Source of the DNA: Siphonodentalium dalli
Lineage: Eukaryota > Mollusca > Scaphopoda > Gadilida > Siphonodentaliidae
Direction of reading: 5' to 3'
DNA length: 64,000 nt
NCBI GenBank assembly: GCA_032622095.1
Contig: CP136069.1
Span: 89,943,878 to 90,007,877, forward strand
Under the pieces are notes generated by a model, which did no database searches, had not been told where the DNA came from, and saw only the letters and a program-made list of their open reading frames with translations. Positions 9,201 through 17,820 of this stretch are shown here, in pieces. Within the stretch, counting starts at the first letter, position 1; each line of letters starts with the position of its first letter. Position numbers and translations under genes: made by a program.

Positions 9201-11761
9201 AATATGTCATCAATGACCGGGAGTGGCCAAGTAATTGGTTTAGTAATAGCATTGAGCTTACGAAAGTCAACACAAAATCTTGATGAACCATCTTTCTTGC
9301 CCACAAGTAAGCAAGGAAAGGACCATGGTGATCTAGCAGGGGTAATGATATCTGATTCAAGCATATCATCAATTGCCTGGTCCATGATCTGCTTTTTAGC
9401 CAATGGAACACGGTATGGTTGGCACTTGATGGGTGCATTACCTTGTGTATCTATTTTCATCTTTACTGTGTCAGTAAAGGTTAGGTCTGCATCAGTTGCA
9501 GCAAAGAGACCTTCATTACTTTTAAGAAGATCTGTGATTATTTGTTTCTTATCTGAGGGCACATCAACCTCAGCATAATTAATTTTTGATGGCTTGGTGT
9601 CACGGGAAAATGACTGAGTGGGTGACTGGGAGACTTCAGAAATCTGAGCTGTCTCAAGAGGTTCAACCTTGCCTAAGACACATCCCTTTCTAAGCTTATA
9701 GAACTTGTCAGTATCATTGACAAGGTATACAGGGATGCTGCCTAAAGAAGTAAGGTCATTAACATTAATGACTGCATCACTTAAGTTCAAGCCGGGTTGT
9801 TCAGACAAGAACCCATGATCCAGAGAACTAACTTGTAACAGGTTAGTGTCGAATAAGCCACATCCGCCAACGATGTGAGCACAAGTTAAGAGACAACTCT
9901 GGGGCTTGAGAAGTGCTTCCTTCTTAAGTCTAACAAGGCTTGCAATCTCTAAGTCAGGTACCATTGGAACGATGCGATGATTAATCTTCAAACATTGTAA
10001 GTCGAAGAATATTCGCACACAGTTTTGAACCATCCAGTCAGTACCTAAGATTATATTGCGGGTCATATTTTCCACGATATAAAAATCATGTTTCATCTTT
10101 AACCCACTAACTTTGAAAGGTAATTCAATTTGACCGATACATTTGAGTTCACTTCCTGTGACTGAAGTCAAATTATCCTTCCTTCTGTTAAGTTTGGGTC
10201 TATTTGTGATTTGTTTATATAAACGGTTGCTAATTATGGAGCACTGTGCTCCAGTATCACAAAGGGCACGAACACGTTGTTTGCCTATTTGAAGCAATAT
10301 TGAGGATGGCACAGGCGTACCTGTAACATTCACTTCTTTGGATGTTTCATTTTTGAATTTTTCAGAAGTTTTTCCATTTTTATTTGATTTGGGGTTATGA
10401 GAGACTCCACGACCATGTATGGTATGTTTCATTTGAGTATCTGTTTGCTTGCTTGCTTTAGTTAACTTTTTAACTTGGTTTAACCATTCTTTTCTATCTT
10501 TAAGTTGATTTGCAACATCATTTGTTTTATGAGACTTTTCAACTATTTTAGCAGTTTTACTAGGTTTATTGTGTTTTGTGTACCGTACATTCGGTTTGGG
10601 TAATTTCATTTTAAGTACATTGTATTTATCATTAGTCTCAACAAGTTTGAACTTGGAGTTGGAATTTTGATTTTTCATAAAATCCTTTGTTTTACGACGG
10701 TGTTGTGGCCTTGAAGGCATTGGACTATCAGGCACATGTATATTTGTATAGTCTGGAGGACAATAGTCTTGTTCCAGTACACTATACCTGTTGTTTGGAT
10801 AAGAAATTTGAAAATTGGGCTGATTTTTAAGTTTTAGAGTTTTATTACGATGTTCAGTCTTGTTTGAGTTCGTTTGACCTTGAGAATACGGAATTCGTTG
10901 TTTGGGACTAAGATTTTTGTTTGGAAATTGATTTATTCCATTTTTTGTGTTTTTCAATTTTGTGTCATCTTGTTGGCCATTTTGGTCGCCATCATACAGA
11001 AATTTTTTAATTTTTTGTTTTTGTGAATTTTTCGATTTCCCGTAATGTAATAAGTTACTGTAGGCTTGATTTGGTTGTTTCTGAGTGTTTTGTCCCTTAA
11101 ATGGGCACTCAATAGATGATTTTTGAAAACTCCTATTTTTCGAGTTTTGCTGTGCTTTTTCAGTTTTATTATCCCATGGCGAGGCGAATCGCGGATTTAT
11201 GGAGTGTCTCTCTCGATTCGCATGTATTTTTTGCGGATTATTCAGTGATTTACCATGTTTATGGGAGTTGGACCCACGGTTGTCGAATTTTCGCGTTCGT
11301 GGATCCGCACGTTTAGTGTCAATTGTATTTGGCGTCTTGTGACCCATGACATAAGTATTCTTCACTTTATTTAACTTATTTGTGTTCTCCAATGATTTCT
11401 TGTTCGATTTTACTCGATCTGCATATGACAATTCGGAATGCAAGTGATGGTGCACCGGTTTGACATGAAGGTCGGCGTTGGGTCGCGTGTTGTCAATCAT
11501 TTTTACTGTGGGTCTGGCATAGTGTATATGCTTTGTACTCCCATGACCAGATATGTTTTTACAATGTGAATCGTAACGGTTGTCATACGTTCTAGTAAAT
11601 CTGTGCGAATTTAATGGAATTACATTCGTTGAGGGTAAATTTTTACGTGTTAAATTTGGATAGAGTGCTTTATTGGATACAGTTTTGTAAGGCTTTGATT
11701 TATGTTTAATATGGTTAACCCGCGCGCGCGCCTTGTCACGAACAGGTTCTACTCGTTTAAA
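6284..11761 (-). CDS. pol: Pol polyprotein (protease, reverse transcriptase, RNase H, integrase), read by -1 frameshift
   Basis: The frame is open without a stop from the slippery site at 11761, with the first ATG at 11500 (residue 1 below; 1738 residues from there). Residues 1-400 are N/K/Q-rich, basic and unlike any domain I know. Protease: CDTGAQ at 414-419. RT: FCVDFRKLNAIT then YLDDI at about 840. RNase H: LYTDAS near 985. Integrase: an HHCC zinc finger (GHLGTD to CEKCIPC, about 1245-1285), then a D,D35E core (GLDLSGP near 1313, TDNGTE near 1376, KVERV near 1410), then a GPY/F-like module (KWQPYF). The last 150 residues are acidic with two SDSED..IPL..LRT repeats and two YNAST repeats; no chromodomain is seen. 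It would be made as Gag-Pol and processed by its own protease. Domain order is Ty3/Gypsy. Confidence 0.95.
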   Translation of the reverse strand, partial: FKRVEPVRDKARARVNHIKHKSKPYKTVSNKALYPNLTRKNLPSTNVIPLNSHRFTRTYDNRYDSHCKNISGHGSTKHIHYARPTVKMIDNTRPNADLHVKPVHHHLHSELSYADRVKSNKKSLENTNKLNKVKNTYVMGHKTPNTIDTKRADPRTRKFDNRGSNSHKHGKSLNNPQKIHANRERHSINPRFASPWDNKTEKAQQNSKNRSFQKSSIECPFKGQNTQKQPNQAYSNLLHYGKSKNSQKQKIKKFLYDGDQNGQQDDTKLKNTKNGINQFPNKNLSPKQRIPYSQGQTNSNKTEHRNKTLKLKNQPNFQISYPNNRYSVLEQDYCPPDYTNIHVPDSPMPSRPQHRRKTKDFMKNQNSNSKFKLVETNDKYNVLKMKLPKPNVRYTKHNKPSKTAKIVEKSHKTNDVANQLKDRKEWLNQVKKLTKASKQTDTQMKHTIHGRGVSHNPKSNKNGKTSEKFKNETSKEVNVTGTPVPSSILLQIGKQRVRALCDTGAQCSIISNRLYKQITNRPKLNRRKDNLTSVTGSELKCIGQIELPFKVSGLKMKHDFYIVENMTRNIILGTDWMVQNCVRIFFDLQCLKINHRIVPMVPDLEIASLVRLKKEALLKPQSCLLTCAHIVGGCGLFDTNLLQVSSLDHGFLSEQPGLNLSDAVINVNDLTSLGSIPVYLVNDTDKFYKLRKGCVLGKVEPLETAQISEVSQSPTQSFSRDTKPSKINYAEVDVPSDKKQIITDLLKSNEGLFAATDADLTFTDTVKMKIDTQGNAPIKCQPYRVPLAKKQIMDQAIDDMLESDIITPARSPWSFPCLLVGKKDGSSRFCVDFRKLNAITKPITWPLPVIDDILNSLNGSKYLTALDLKSGYWQILLDEDAREKSTFTCHRGTYSFKVMSFGLSNAPSLFQELMSVVLDGLQDRSLAYLDDILIFSPTEAQHRKDIQTVFDRLRQHKLKLKLKKCKFFQTETKYLGFVINSDGVKPDLDKVKAIRDVPPPTNIKGVRSFMGMTSYYRRFIPGFSAIATPLINLTKKYSKFKWTDECQRSFDTMKSKLTGVSYLAYPDVNKPYWLYTDASDNCIGACLTQPYEDPSLDPTIAGKLERPIYFLSHKLSDTQRRWATIEKECFAIHYALRKFDHYLSNAQFTIRTDHKPLEHLLKGPLSANKKLQNWALDIAGYNCQIEYIPGPSNLCADWLSRPPAHSPLNPHTHTDSSDGEDIPEISDKAYQVTAINSNKFEPKEFAKCIIPPDDLPRQSQLTHVDFNMTLEQDKDAEIVELKKQYNCNNPPPSIWEKYILINDILHYISHAKDDPVLRMCIPSHLQAHIMQQYHDDNGHLGTDKMFSSIKSKYYWKNLYKDIYAYCEKCIPCQSRKLQKKKSPLQETDIAPYPFAKIGLDLSGPYPKTLSGNVYIVTFIDLYSGWPESFAVPDKSASTIANLLLSEIFPRFSAPLELVTDNGTENINQVMHDVLEELRIHHVTSSYYHPQSNAKVERVHRTMHDILSKLLKNQLETWDLYLPQTLASIRFSVNESTKYSPFYLLYQRDPILPIDNLLRPHHKYVGEDFHKVALQEMHRSFRLMHRHLQSAKKRQKTYQDKKATDNSFEVGDPVYYKDNRTKNKLALKWQPYFRVIEKRSPVSYRIRNQLTGRVTKSHADLLRRAAIDWTLPVKTDKEAAVRAQRYVVPPSSSDSDSDSEDNIPLQRLRTMKRQVRSDSEDEDDIPLNELRTKLRARKLAQEAQNDYNASTEEYSDDMHNAYNASTDDYDVPPNLGLQDITMAADIESVHAKLSTAEDDSAESQFEPGRLLTIEPLTVIPLLETDL

Positions 11762-12894
11762 GAGGGATTCGGTTTTCTGTTTTGCTGCTCGTCCAACTCG
11801 TTACGCATTCGGCGTTTAAAGTTTGGGTTCGTTGTCCCATAATCGTACAAGTGGTCCTTGTACCAACATTCACGAGTATCATGATATGTTAGCTTCCAAC
11901 AGCTTCGACAAAATTTGGTTGGCGGTTGAGGAGAGTTATTTATTGTGTGAACATGTGTATTTTGTCTTGGGCGGAGTCTACAAGCTTCATATTTGTGGCC
12001 CAATTTGTGACAGTAATTACACTGCACTATTTTTGGTTTGACCCTATTTACATCCATCGGTTCTTGTCCCGATGGGGTTTCATTCGTCGGTGTGCGATTG
12101 AAACGCATTGAAAATCGTTTAAGGATATTAAATTCCTCCACAGCTACGAAAGCTGCTTGATCCAATGTTTGTGGATCTTCTCTCAAGATTTTCATCTTGA
12201 GGTTTGTGTCATTTAACCCGTCAGTGAAATACTGTACCAACTGACGTTGTATTGCAGGGATGGCTAATTCTTCATACTCGAAAGCATCCACTGCTAATTG
12301 GCGAACTGCCTCTACATATATATGTATATTTTCCCCTGCTTTTTGTTTGAAGCTTCTTACTTTTGCAAGAGCCTGATGTTTGTCTGTTATTTCCGCGAAT
12401 CTAATCGTTAGTTCGCGTTTTATTTGGTTCCACGTGACCCCTTGATTTTCGTGTTGATATCGCGTGAGAAATTCAGCTACAGGGCCGCCTGTACGCTGAA
12501 GTGCGACTAACCATCTTTCTTCTTCTGGTGTACCGAGTATATTACAATACCGGTCTATTTGTTTTAAGAATTCCCTTAATTTCCGAGGTTGTCCCTCGTA
12601 CTTTTCTACCATTGTAGATAAAGTCAACGCGCTTTGCGTACGAATCGCATTGGTTTGTTGTCCCAGATTCAAATTGAATCCAGCAAATTGCTGCTGGATT
12701 CCTGCCAAGACGAGCCCGATTTGCTCGTTTTGTCTCAACAAATGTAAGGCGGCATTTAAGTCGCCTTGTTGCCCGGGTTGTGGTTGAGGATTTTGCGGTT
12801 GTTGTTGTTGAACAGGTGCGTCCATATTTGCTTCGTCCGCGGGTAAGGGTACGTTCAAATGCGCACCTTGTATATCATCAACAATTTGAGCCAT
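11749..12894 (-). CDS. gag: Gag structural protein
   Basis: A 381-residue frame from the ATG at 12892-12894 to the TAG at 11749-11751. The N-terminus is Gln/Pro-rich (QQQQPQNPQPQPGQQ near 28-42), followed by a helical capsid-like region. A CCHC zinc knuckle with spacing CX2CX4HX4C (CNYCHKLGHKYEAC) sits near residues 290-303, and a second, slightly spaced-out Cys/His cluster (CX2CX5HX4C) near 330-345. These knuckles package the RNA genome in LTR elements. Gag ends two codons after the slippery heptamer that gives access to pol. An open frame without an ATG lies just upstream, ending 15 nt before this start. Confidence 0.93.
   Translation of the reverse strand: MAQIVDDIQGAHLNVPLPADEANMDAPVQQQQPQNPQPQPGQQGDLNAALHLLRQNEQIGLVLAGIQQQFAGFNLNLGQQTNAIRTQSALTLSTMVEKYEGQPRKLREFLKQIDRYCNILGTPEEERWLVALQRTGGPVAEFLTRYQHENQGVTWNQIKRELTIRFAEITDKHQALAKVRSFKQKAGENIHIYVEAVRQLAVDAFEYEELAIPAIQRQLVQYFTDGLNDTNLKMKILREDPQTLDQAAFVAVEEFNILKRFSMRFNRTPTNETPSGQEPMDVNRVKPKIVQCNYCHKLGHKYEACRLRPRQNTHVHTINNSPQPPTKFCRSCWKLTYHDTRECWYKDHLYDYGTTNPNFKRRMRNELDEQQNRKPNPSLNE
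11755..11761 (-). promoter_or_regulatory. -1 ribosomal frameshift site T TTA AAC at the gag-pol junction
   Basis: In the gag frame the last codons read TCT TTA AAC GAG TAG. T TTA AAC is a canonical X XXY YYZ slippery heptamer. Slipping back one base continues into a frame open all the way through pol. About 25 nt downstream lies GGCGCGCGCGCGGG, and AACC/GGTT flanks that could close a stem, as expected for a stimulatory structure. The site and frames are seen directly; the structure is inferred. Confidence 0.85.
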
Positions 12895-12908
12895 TGTTTA
12901 AAATATCT

Positions 12909-13277
12909 TTAACTCGTTTTAAACGGATACTTTATACATCGACCACTTTCAAACGTGTGACAAATGTTGTTATTTTTAATCCACACGGAGAATTCTATGA
13001 CGTGGACCCAGTCTCTAAATAGTATACATTTTCGAATTATTTTAATTTCGGAGACGGTCCCGTACCGTGTATTTTCTAATTGATATATTTGTGGTTTTAA
13101 AATGGCGCAATATTCATCATACGTTAGCTTTTCCAATTCAAAACAGTCCGGCAGAAAATCGTCATAATTTTCGTCAGGCCAGGACGGAACGGTTTTTAAT
13201 GCTGCATGAATTTTAGCTAATAAATCTGGTTTTAATTCGTCTTGAATTTGGGAAGCCAGGATGTTAGATTTTGATTT
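12909..13277 (-). CDS. pre-gag open reading frame of unknown function
   Basis: 122 sense codons open between an upstream stop (13278-13280) and TAA at 12909-12911, 15 nt before the gag ATG. The composition looks protein-like (mixed charged, aromatic and hydrophobic residues, e.g. FRDWVHVIEF and NNNICHTF) but it contains no ATG. An ATG in an excellent context (CCATGG, 13315-13317) lies just upstream in another frame that ends at a TAA (13264-13266), so one +1 shift near ATC TAA C would connect the two. It may be a frameshifted small gene, a segment reached by splicing, or chance. No family recognised. Confidence 0.4.
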   Translation of the reverse strand, partial: KSKSNILASQIQDELKPDLLAKIHAALKTVPSWPDENYDDFLPDCFELEKLTYDEYCAILKPQIYQLENTRYGTVSEIKIIRKCILFRDWVHVIEFSVWIKNNNICHTFESGRCIKYPFKTS

Positions 13278-13370
13278 TTAGAACCCAGGGTGTCAGAAAT
13301 TCGTTTTTATGAGCCATGGTTTTTTAGAAAAGGTGGGCTAGAAAACGTCAGATTCTAGGGTCTTAGGTGT

Positions 13371-13386
13371 ACTCACCTATCTTCAT
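13371..13386 (-). promoter_or_regulatory. leader micro-exon start codon and splice donor for env
   Basis: On the coding strand an ATG at 13384-13386 is followed by two codons and one base, then a strong donor G|GTGAGT (exon ends 13377, intron begins 13376). The leftover single base matches the phase needed by the env exon at 5606, so a spliced RNA would give env its start codon. In unspliced RNA the same ATG opens a 7-codon upstream ORF that ends at TAA. The intron would be about 7.8 kb. Confidence 0.7.
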
Positions 13387-13440
13387 CCTTGAAATTGTCG
13401 TCGTGGTTGATCCGTGCTCACTGCAACCAGTTGATCTCTA
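13387..13440 (-). promoter_or_regulatory. untranslated leader; primer-binding site region (unresolved)
   Basis: These 54 nt lie between the 5' LTR and the first ATG. A primer-binding site should be here. No TGG begins directly at the LTR edge; a TGGTTGCAGTGAGCAC word begins 11 nt in, but I cannot match it to a particular tRNA by memory. Confidence 0.35.
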
Positions 13441-14039
13441 TGTGGCAGAACCCCGTACGTTGGAGATACGACGTTCCGACCGGACTTCACGTTGTGTACT
13501 TTTTTGGTGTGACGACAACTCATGGAACCGTAGATATCTATTTATTTCTAGAGCATAACTTCGCTTCTCAAGATAGGTCAGCTGATGCTAGCATTCTCAG
13601 GCTCTTCTGGATCAGTAAGTCATTCCCAGGGCGGTACTCATAGGAGGACTCAGTCAACTGAACACTGATGGGTAAAACCTCAGTGCTTATATGTAAAAGT
13701 GGTAACCTACTTTTCAAAATCATGGGACGATGTTACTGGCCAGGCTTGACAACTAGTTGTCAACGGCTCGTCACTAAAGTTAGCTTTAGTATAGCTTTCG
13801 TATATCATTACCAGTGCAGTGTACCAAAACAACTAATAACTTTTAGACCTCTGCACTGGTTCGACTGGGGACCTTCCTGAGAACTAGCTAGAATCAGCAT
13901 CGCGTGATCTCGTCATCGTGCTAAGTACGGCTGTCCGACTAACAATCCCACGCCTGTTATTCATGCATCGTAATAGTTGGAACTGATGCAATAGTTTACA
14001 GGGGCGTGATCAGGCAGGGGCGCACATCGTTCTGTTACA
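13441..14039 (-). repeat. 5' LTR of the retrotransposon
   Basis: 599 bp, apparently identical to the left LTR. It lies upstream of the coding region on the minus strand, so it carries the active promoter. TTAT follows at 14040. Confidence 0.95.
13663..13691 (-). promoter_or_regulatory. LTR core promoter: TATA box and initiator
   Basis: On the coding strand CATATAAG (TATAAG at 13686-13691) is followed about 25 nt later by TCAGTG (13663-13668), an arthropod/Gypsy-style initiator. The predicted start near 13666 gives a U3 of about 370 nt and an R that ends after the AATAAA at 13541-13546. Confidence 0.55.
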
Positions 14040-14043
14040 TTAT
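14040..14043. repeat. target-site duplication, right copy (TTAT)
   Basis: TTAT directly after the right LTR, matching 1208-1211. Confidence 0.85.
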
Positions 14044-14118
14044 TGACACAACCGTTTTCCTCTTTCCTGTGTGCACTATGGTTAGAGGGACAATTATACT
14101 CACTTTCGTTGTAGTGTT

Positions 14119-14141
14119 TATATATATATATATATATATAG

Positions 14142-14185
<44 letters not shown>
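14119..14185. repeat. (TA)n microsatellite
   Basis: About 67 bp of TA repeat, interrupted near the left third by GC (TATAGCTATA). Confidence 0.95.
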
Positions 14186-14188
<3 letters not shown>

Positions 14189-14282
14189 GTGCCTAATACC
14201 AAACTGTAAATGTATAATCTAATGCTCTCCAATAATGGAGGTGTATAAATTATATGTTTTGTAATAATTAGAATGTTATGTT

Positions 14283-15090
14283 CTATTTCTCAGGTTTCAA
14301 ATTAGTTAACAGTTTGTGGTTATGTGACGTGATTTCCGATTTCACTCTACTTCGCACAGTATCAAAATAATGGTCCAGTTTCAAATTACGACCAGCCGGG
14401 GGGTGTCCAAGTTGAACGCTTTTGAGGATTTGAACAATATTCCTTCGGTTGGTCTCGGTCATAGAAATATTGCTTGAGTCGGAGACGACGAAAATAAGCA
14501 TCAAAATCATCACAAACTTGAACTTTGTCTAACGGTTTGCTTGGACAAAACGACAATCCTTTCTGTAGAACAGAAAGTTCCGTATCACTAGGGTTGTAAT
14601 TCGATAAAATAACCACTGTTTATATAACTTCTCCCGGTCCTACACATTGTGATTTGGCGGACTGTTCTTTCAATTTAGTTAGTTTTTTACGCTTGGTTAG
14701 GAGTAAATCGTGAAGAGTTTTGTTGTAAAAGTCATCTGCTGTTTGGGAATTGGCACTTAAACGTGGGAGTCCAAGAATGATGTAAGGCTCTGCTCGATGG
14801 TCGCCTTTTTACTGTACAACACATCCACCAGGTGATTTCGAATTTTCTCGCTAGAACGGTTGCATATGTCATCCGAATACTTAGTCCGATGAGTGTTAGC
14901 ATGTGGGTTTTAAATCTTCAAGCCATTCGGGATGAGTTGATTCTTTTTGCATTCCTTGATGAAGAACAAATCGCTGTTGATTTGTGCATAACGTTTCTTG
15001 AGTCTCAATAATCTCCAGTCTGGTAGGCTGTTCTTGGTGTTGGTAGTCATCTTGTAGGTAAAGTAGTGTAGCCGTATAGGTCTGATTGAT
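14283..15090 (-). pseudogene. decayed Penelope-like element fragment (RT N-terminal region)
   Basis: Minus-strand pieces in different frames resemble the conserved N-terminal part of Penelope-like polyproteins: a FIKECKKNQLIPNGLK-type segment (near 14930-14990), a K/L-rich stretch (near 14670-14720), LSNYNPSDTELSVLQKGLSFCPS (in part; near 14540-14610), FRRLRLKQYFYD (near 14450-14490) and a STWTPP/GRN..LD segment (near 14390). Several stops and at least two frame changes break it, and the palm with its catalytic Asp pair is missing. The family call rests on the LSKGLSFCP-like motif and the order of pieces. Confidence 0.55.
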
Positions 15091-15960
15091 AGTTGGGTTG
15101 AAATAAATGGTAACACCTTTCGCATATATATCCGTGCTAGAATTCCTCTTATACCTGAATTGAGGAAAAATCACCCAAATATAAGATGGCGGTAAGAATG
15201 GCGGCCAGAAATTGAAAAACCCTTGCTTACTCTTGTGAATTGGAAACACTGAGGCGAAGTATTGCCCTTGTGTGTCGGACACATTTTGAAAAATAACCGA
15301 AATCCCTTATATTCACATCATTGGGCGTGACTACTTCCATGCTTATAGTTGAGATAGGAATACTGACCCAAGTAATTATCGTACATCTCATGCAAAAAAT
15401 GGTTTTCTAAATCCAAATGGCGGCTAAAATGTCGTCCGAAATTTAAAAAACACGTCGCTATTTCTTTTCTTTCCGACTTTCTGTGTGTTATTGTTATCGT
15501 TGCTAGGTAACATTGATACGAAGTATTCGTTTGTGTTGGGCAGTGAATACCCTAATCCAAATATGGCTGGAATAACGTCCATTGTAAGAAAGTAAAGGAA
15601 TATCGACGGGTTTTTAAAATAAATTTCGGTCACCATTTTAACTGCCATCTTTGAATTTGGAAAACATTTTTTGGCATGAGATGTAAGGTAATTACTTGGC
15701 TTCAGTATTCCAAACTCAAATGTAACTATGGATTTGAGTCGTCATGACAATGACGACCAATGATGTGAATATGGAGGTTTTTTCGGTGAATGTTCAAATT
15801 ATGTCCAATATTTTGGGCGCCGTTTTGGATTTGGGAGACTTTTTATTGGATGTGGCAAAATGACAATACTTCGCCTCAGTGTTCCCAACTCACTACATGA
15901 AGCATATATGGGTGATTCTCCCGTAAACGAGCAAACCCATGTCCTGCGTTATTAGTTCAT
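15091..15960. repeat. dispersed repeat family with GGCGGCCAT/GCCATCTT motifs, inverted arrangement
   Basis: Contains words recurring at 17820-18200 and 21965-24070: GAGGAATTC..GTATAAGAGGAA-type segments, GAAAGTAAAGGAAT, GGAAAACA..GCATGAGATG and TTCGCCTCAGTGTTCCCAACTCA. The first half (15120-15450) is in the opposite orientation to the second (15560-15900), so the two partly form an inverted repeat. Non-coding; probably a non-autonomous element. Divergence makes the edges unclear. Confidence 0.6.
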
Positions 15961-17820
15961 CCTATGAAAAACAATGGCCACCATACATAAAAGTGATGGT
16001 AATGATCTTGTAGCTCACGATACAGGCATTTATTAGAGACATTTCGGGTTTAGTATGGACGTGTGACAACATATATGCCATGTGTATATTATAGGCTACG
16101 CACCCCGAAACAGCATGTCCCAAATCAAAGGCATTCAACTTCCCTGATTGTTCCCATTCGCCAACGAACGATTTATCTTTAAACCAATTAATATTCTTGT
16201 GCGGAATTTTGCACTGAACGCCATGCAATTCGTATAATTTTTATGAAATTAAATATTTAGTTAGTGGAAAGCATGTGAAGTCTTCCAAAAGCATGTCCCG
16301 TTATATAGAATCATTACCCAAACGCACGATAAAGACGGCTGATATTTTCACCAGAAACATAGCTTGTTCATATCTATGGTTGCATCGTGGAGTAAATATC
16401 CTTTAATGTCTAGAAAAAATAAACCCAGGTTATGTTTCCTTGAATAATTTTTAAAAATCAACCTTTGAAACTAGAAATCACTAGCGTATATTTATTCAGC
16501 GTCATTACACAAACGCAGACCATTTAAATGTTACATGCTGTATGCGAACGATTAAAAGTTTATTTCGAAAGCTCGCAGCGGTTGTTTGTTCATAAACTAG
16601 TTCATTTTCGTAGGTGATGGATATTCAAAATATAAGAGCGCGCTGAAACGAAAATCGTCATTACCCAAACGCGTCATTACCCAAACACTCCTTCTGTTTG
16701 GGTAATGACGCAATTTTAATTTTGAAATATCCAGAGACGCAAACACGATCTAACAAATAAAACATGTTAAGGGGTGATCTGGGTGTAAATAAAAAGAACA
16801 AATATGACATATGGATTAGTTTTAGTGCGTTTATATAAAATCGGGGGGGGGGGGGTGAGTGAATGAGTGGTGGGGGGGGGGGGGTGATCAACGAAATCTA
16901 ACGAATTCTCTAAATGGATTGACGTTTACATCAAACAATCTCAGTGAGAAGCAGATGACAGTTTGAAAAGTCAATTATTTCCGTACTTTTCAACAATCGT
17001 TCTGCCTGCGGGGCGATTTCCGGCTCGTATGTTATAGCAACGGCGTCAAAATACACATTTTGGACCATCAGAATATCACACTGACAATGCTATCTGATTG
17101 AGTGCACCGAGAAACCCCCAAATACCAAATTTCAGTTCAGTATCTTGAAACATGTAAGAGAAATCCATCGACAATGTTTTCTACTCTAAATTATCATTGC
17201 AATTTGGCGAACCCCTTGGGGAACAGACTTTGATTGACGTATGTTCACGTTGTCTACATCAGAGTTCCTCGATCGTTTGGAGTCAAACCAAGTGTACGAG
17301 GGACCAGGGCATGCCCGACTTGATAGGAATCGCCTTTTATGCGATCAAAATCTGTTTCCAATTATCATATCTGAACGCTGTATTCGTTGACCTCTTAGAG
17401 AGTTTGAACTCTATGTCACGCCCACAAAGCACATCAATTTCCACCACGTATATTCAAATGGCTGTATCTCATAGACGTCTCAACGTGCGGAGCTACGCAA
17501 TACGTCGTTTGGACGGATACATCATCGGCTACTCAAACAATATATACTCATAACGATAATTCAACTATTAAAGGGCGCATGTCAACAAGTTTTGGAGAAA
17601 GAGCGAATTTGACAATGACGTTGCCCTGATTCAACCCCAAAAAAAACGTCATTGGCACATGCTGTAATGAACGACCTTGATTGACCTTGACCTGGCCCTA
17701 TAATTTTGCCCAATGTCATTTTCGTGGTCACCAATATCTGTGCTACATACTCACATAAAATTCATCGGCATGTGACAAACTTTTTTTCCCCAGAATTTTC
17801 TGGACGAAATTGTTCATTTA
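15961..17820. other. unassigned intergenic sequence with a small hairpin and G-runs
   Basis: AT-rich sequence with no gene I can support. Words like CATTACCCAAACGC recur at about 16310, 16500 and 16655. Runs of 10-13 G occur near 16845 and 16875. A 118-codon open frame at 17197-17553 resembles no family I know and has no neighbouring exon signals; I do not call it a gene. Confidence 0.5.
16671..16711. repeat. short perfect hairpin
   Basis: GCGTCATTACCCAAACA and its exact inverted copy TGTTTGGGTAATGACGC separated by 7 nt. A direct copy of the left arm lies just upstream (CGTCATTACCCAAACG at 16656). Confidence 0.85.

Larger units (their letters stand above)
1212..14039 (-). mobile_element. complete Ty3/Gypsy LTR retrotransposon with env-like and SGNH-hydrolase genes
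   Basis: The 12,828-bp element has 599-bp LTRs (1212-1810 and 13441-14039) that begin TG and end CA, flanked by TTAT. All genes read on the minus strand, so the 5' LTR is the right one. Order along the RNA: leader with splice donor, pre-gag frame, gag, -1 frameshift, pol (protease, RT, RNase H, integrase), splice acceptor, F-type env, SGNH hydrolase, 3' UTR, polypurine tract, 3' LTR. Protease before RT and integrase after RNase H is the Ty3/Gypsy (Metaviridae) order. Reading base by base I saw no difference between the LTRs, and the main frames are unbroken, so the insertion is recent and may be competent. It is long for the family because of the extra genes, a large N/K-rich region before the protease and a 1-kb 3' UTR. 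Confidence 0.95.

Noticed and set aside
13408-13440. Assigning a specific tRNA primer to the leader
   Set aside because: No TGG at the LTR edge, and the offset candidate could not be matched with confidence to a known tRNA 3' end.
17197-17553. 118-codon open frame
   Set aside because: No recognisable family, no splice or start context support, and surrounded by repeat-derived sequence.
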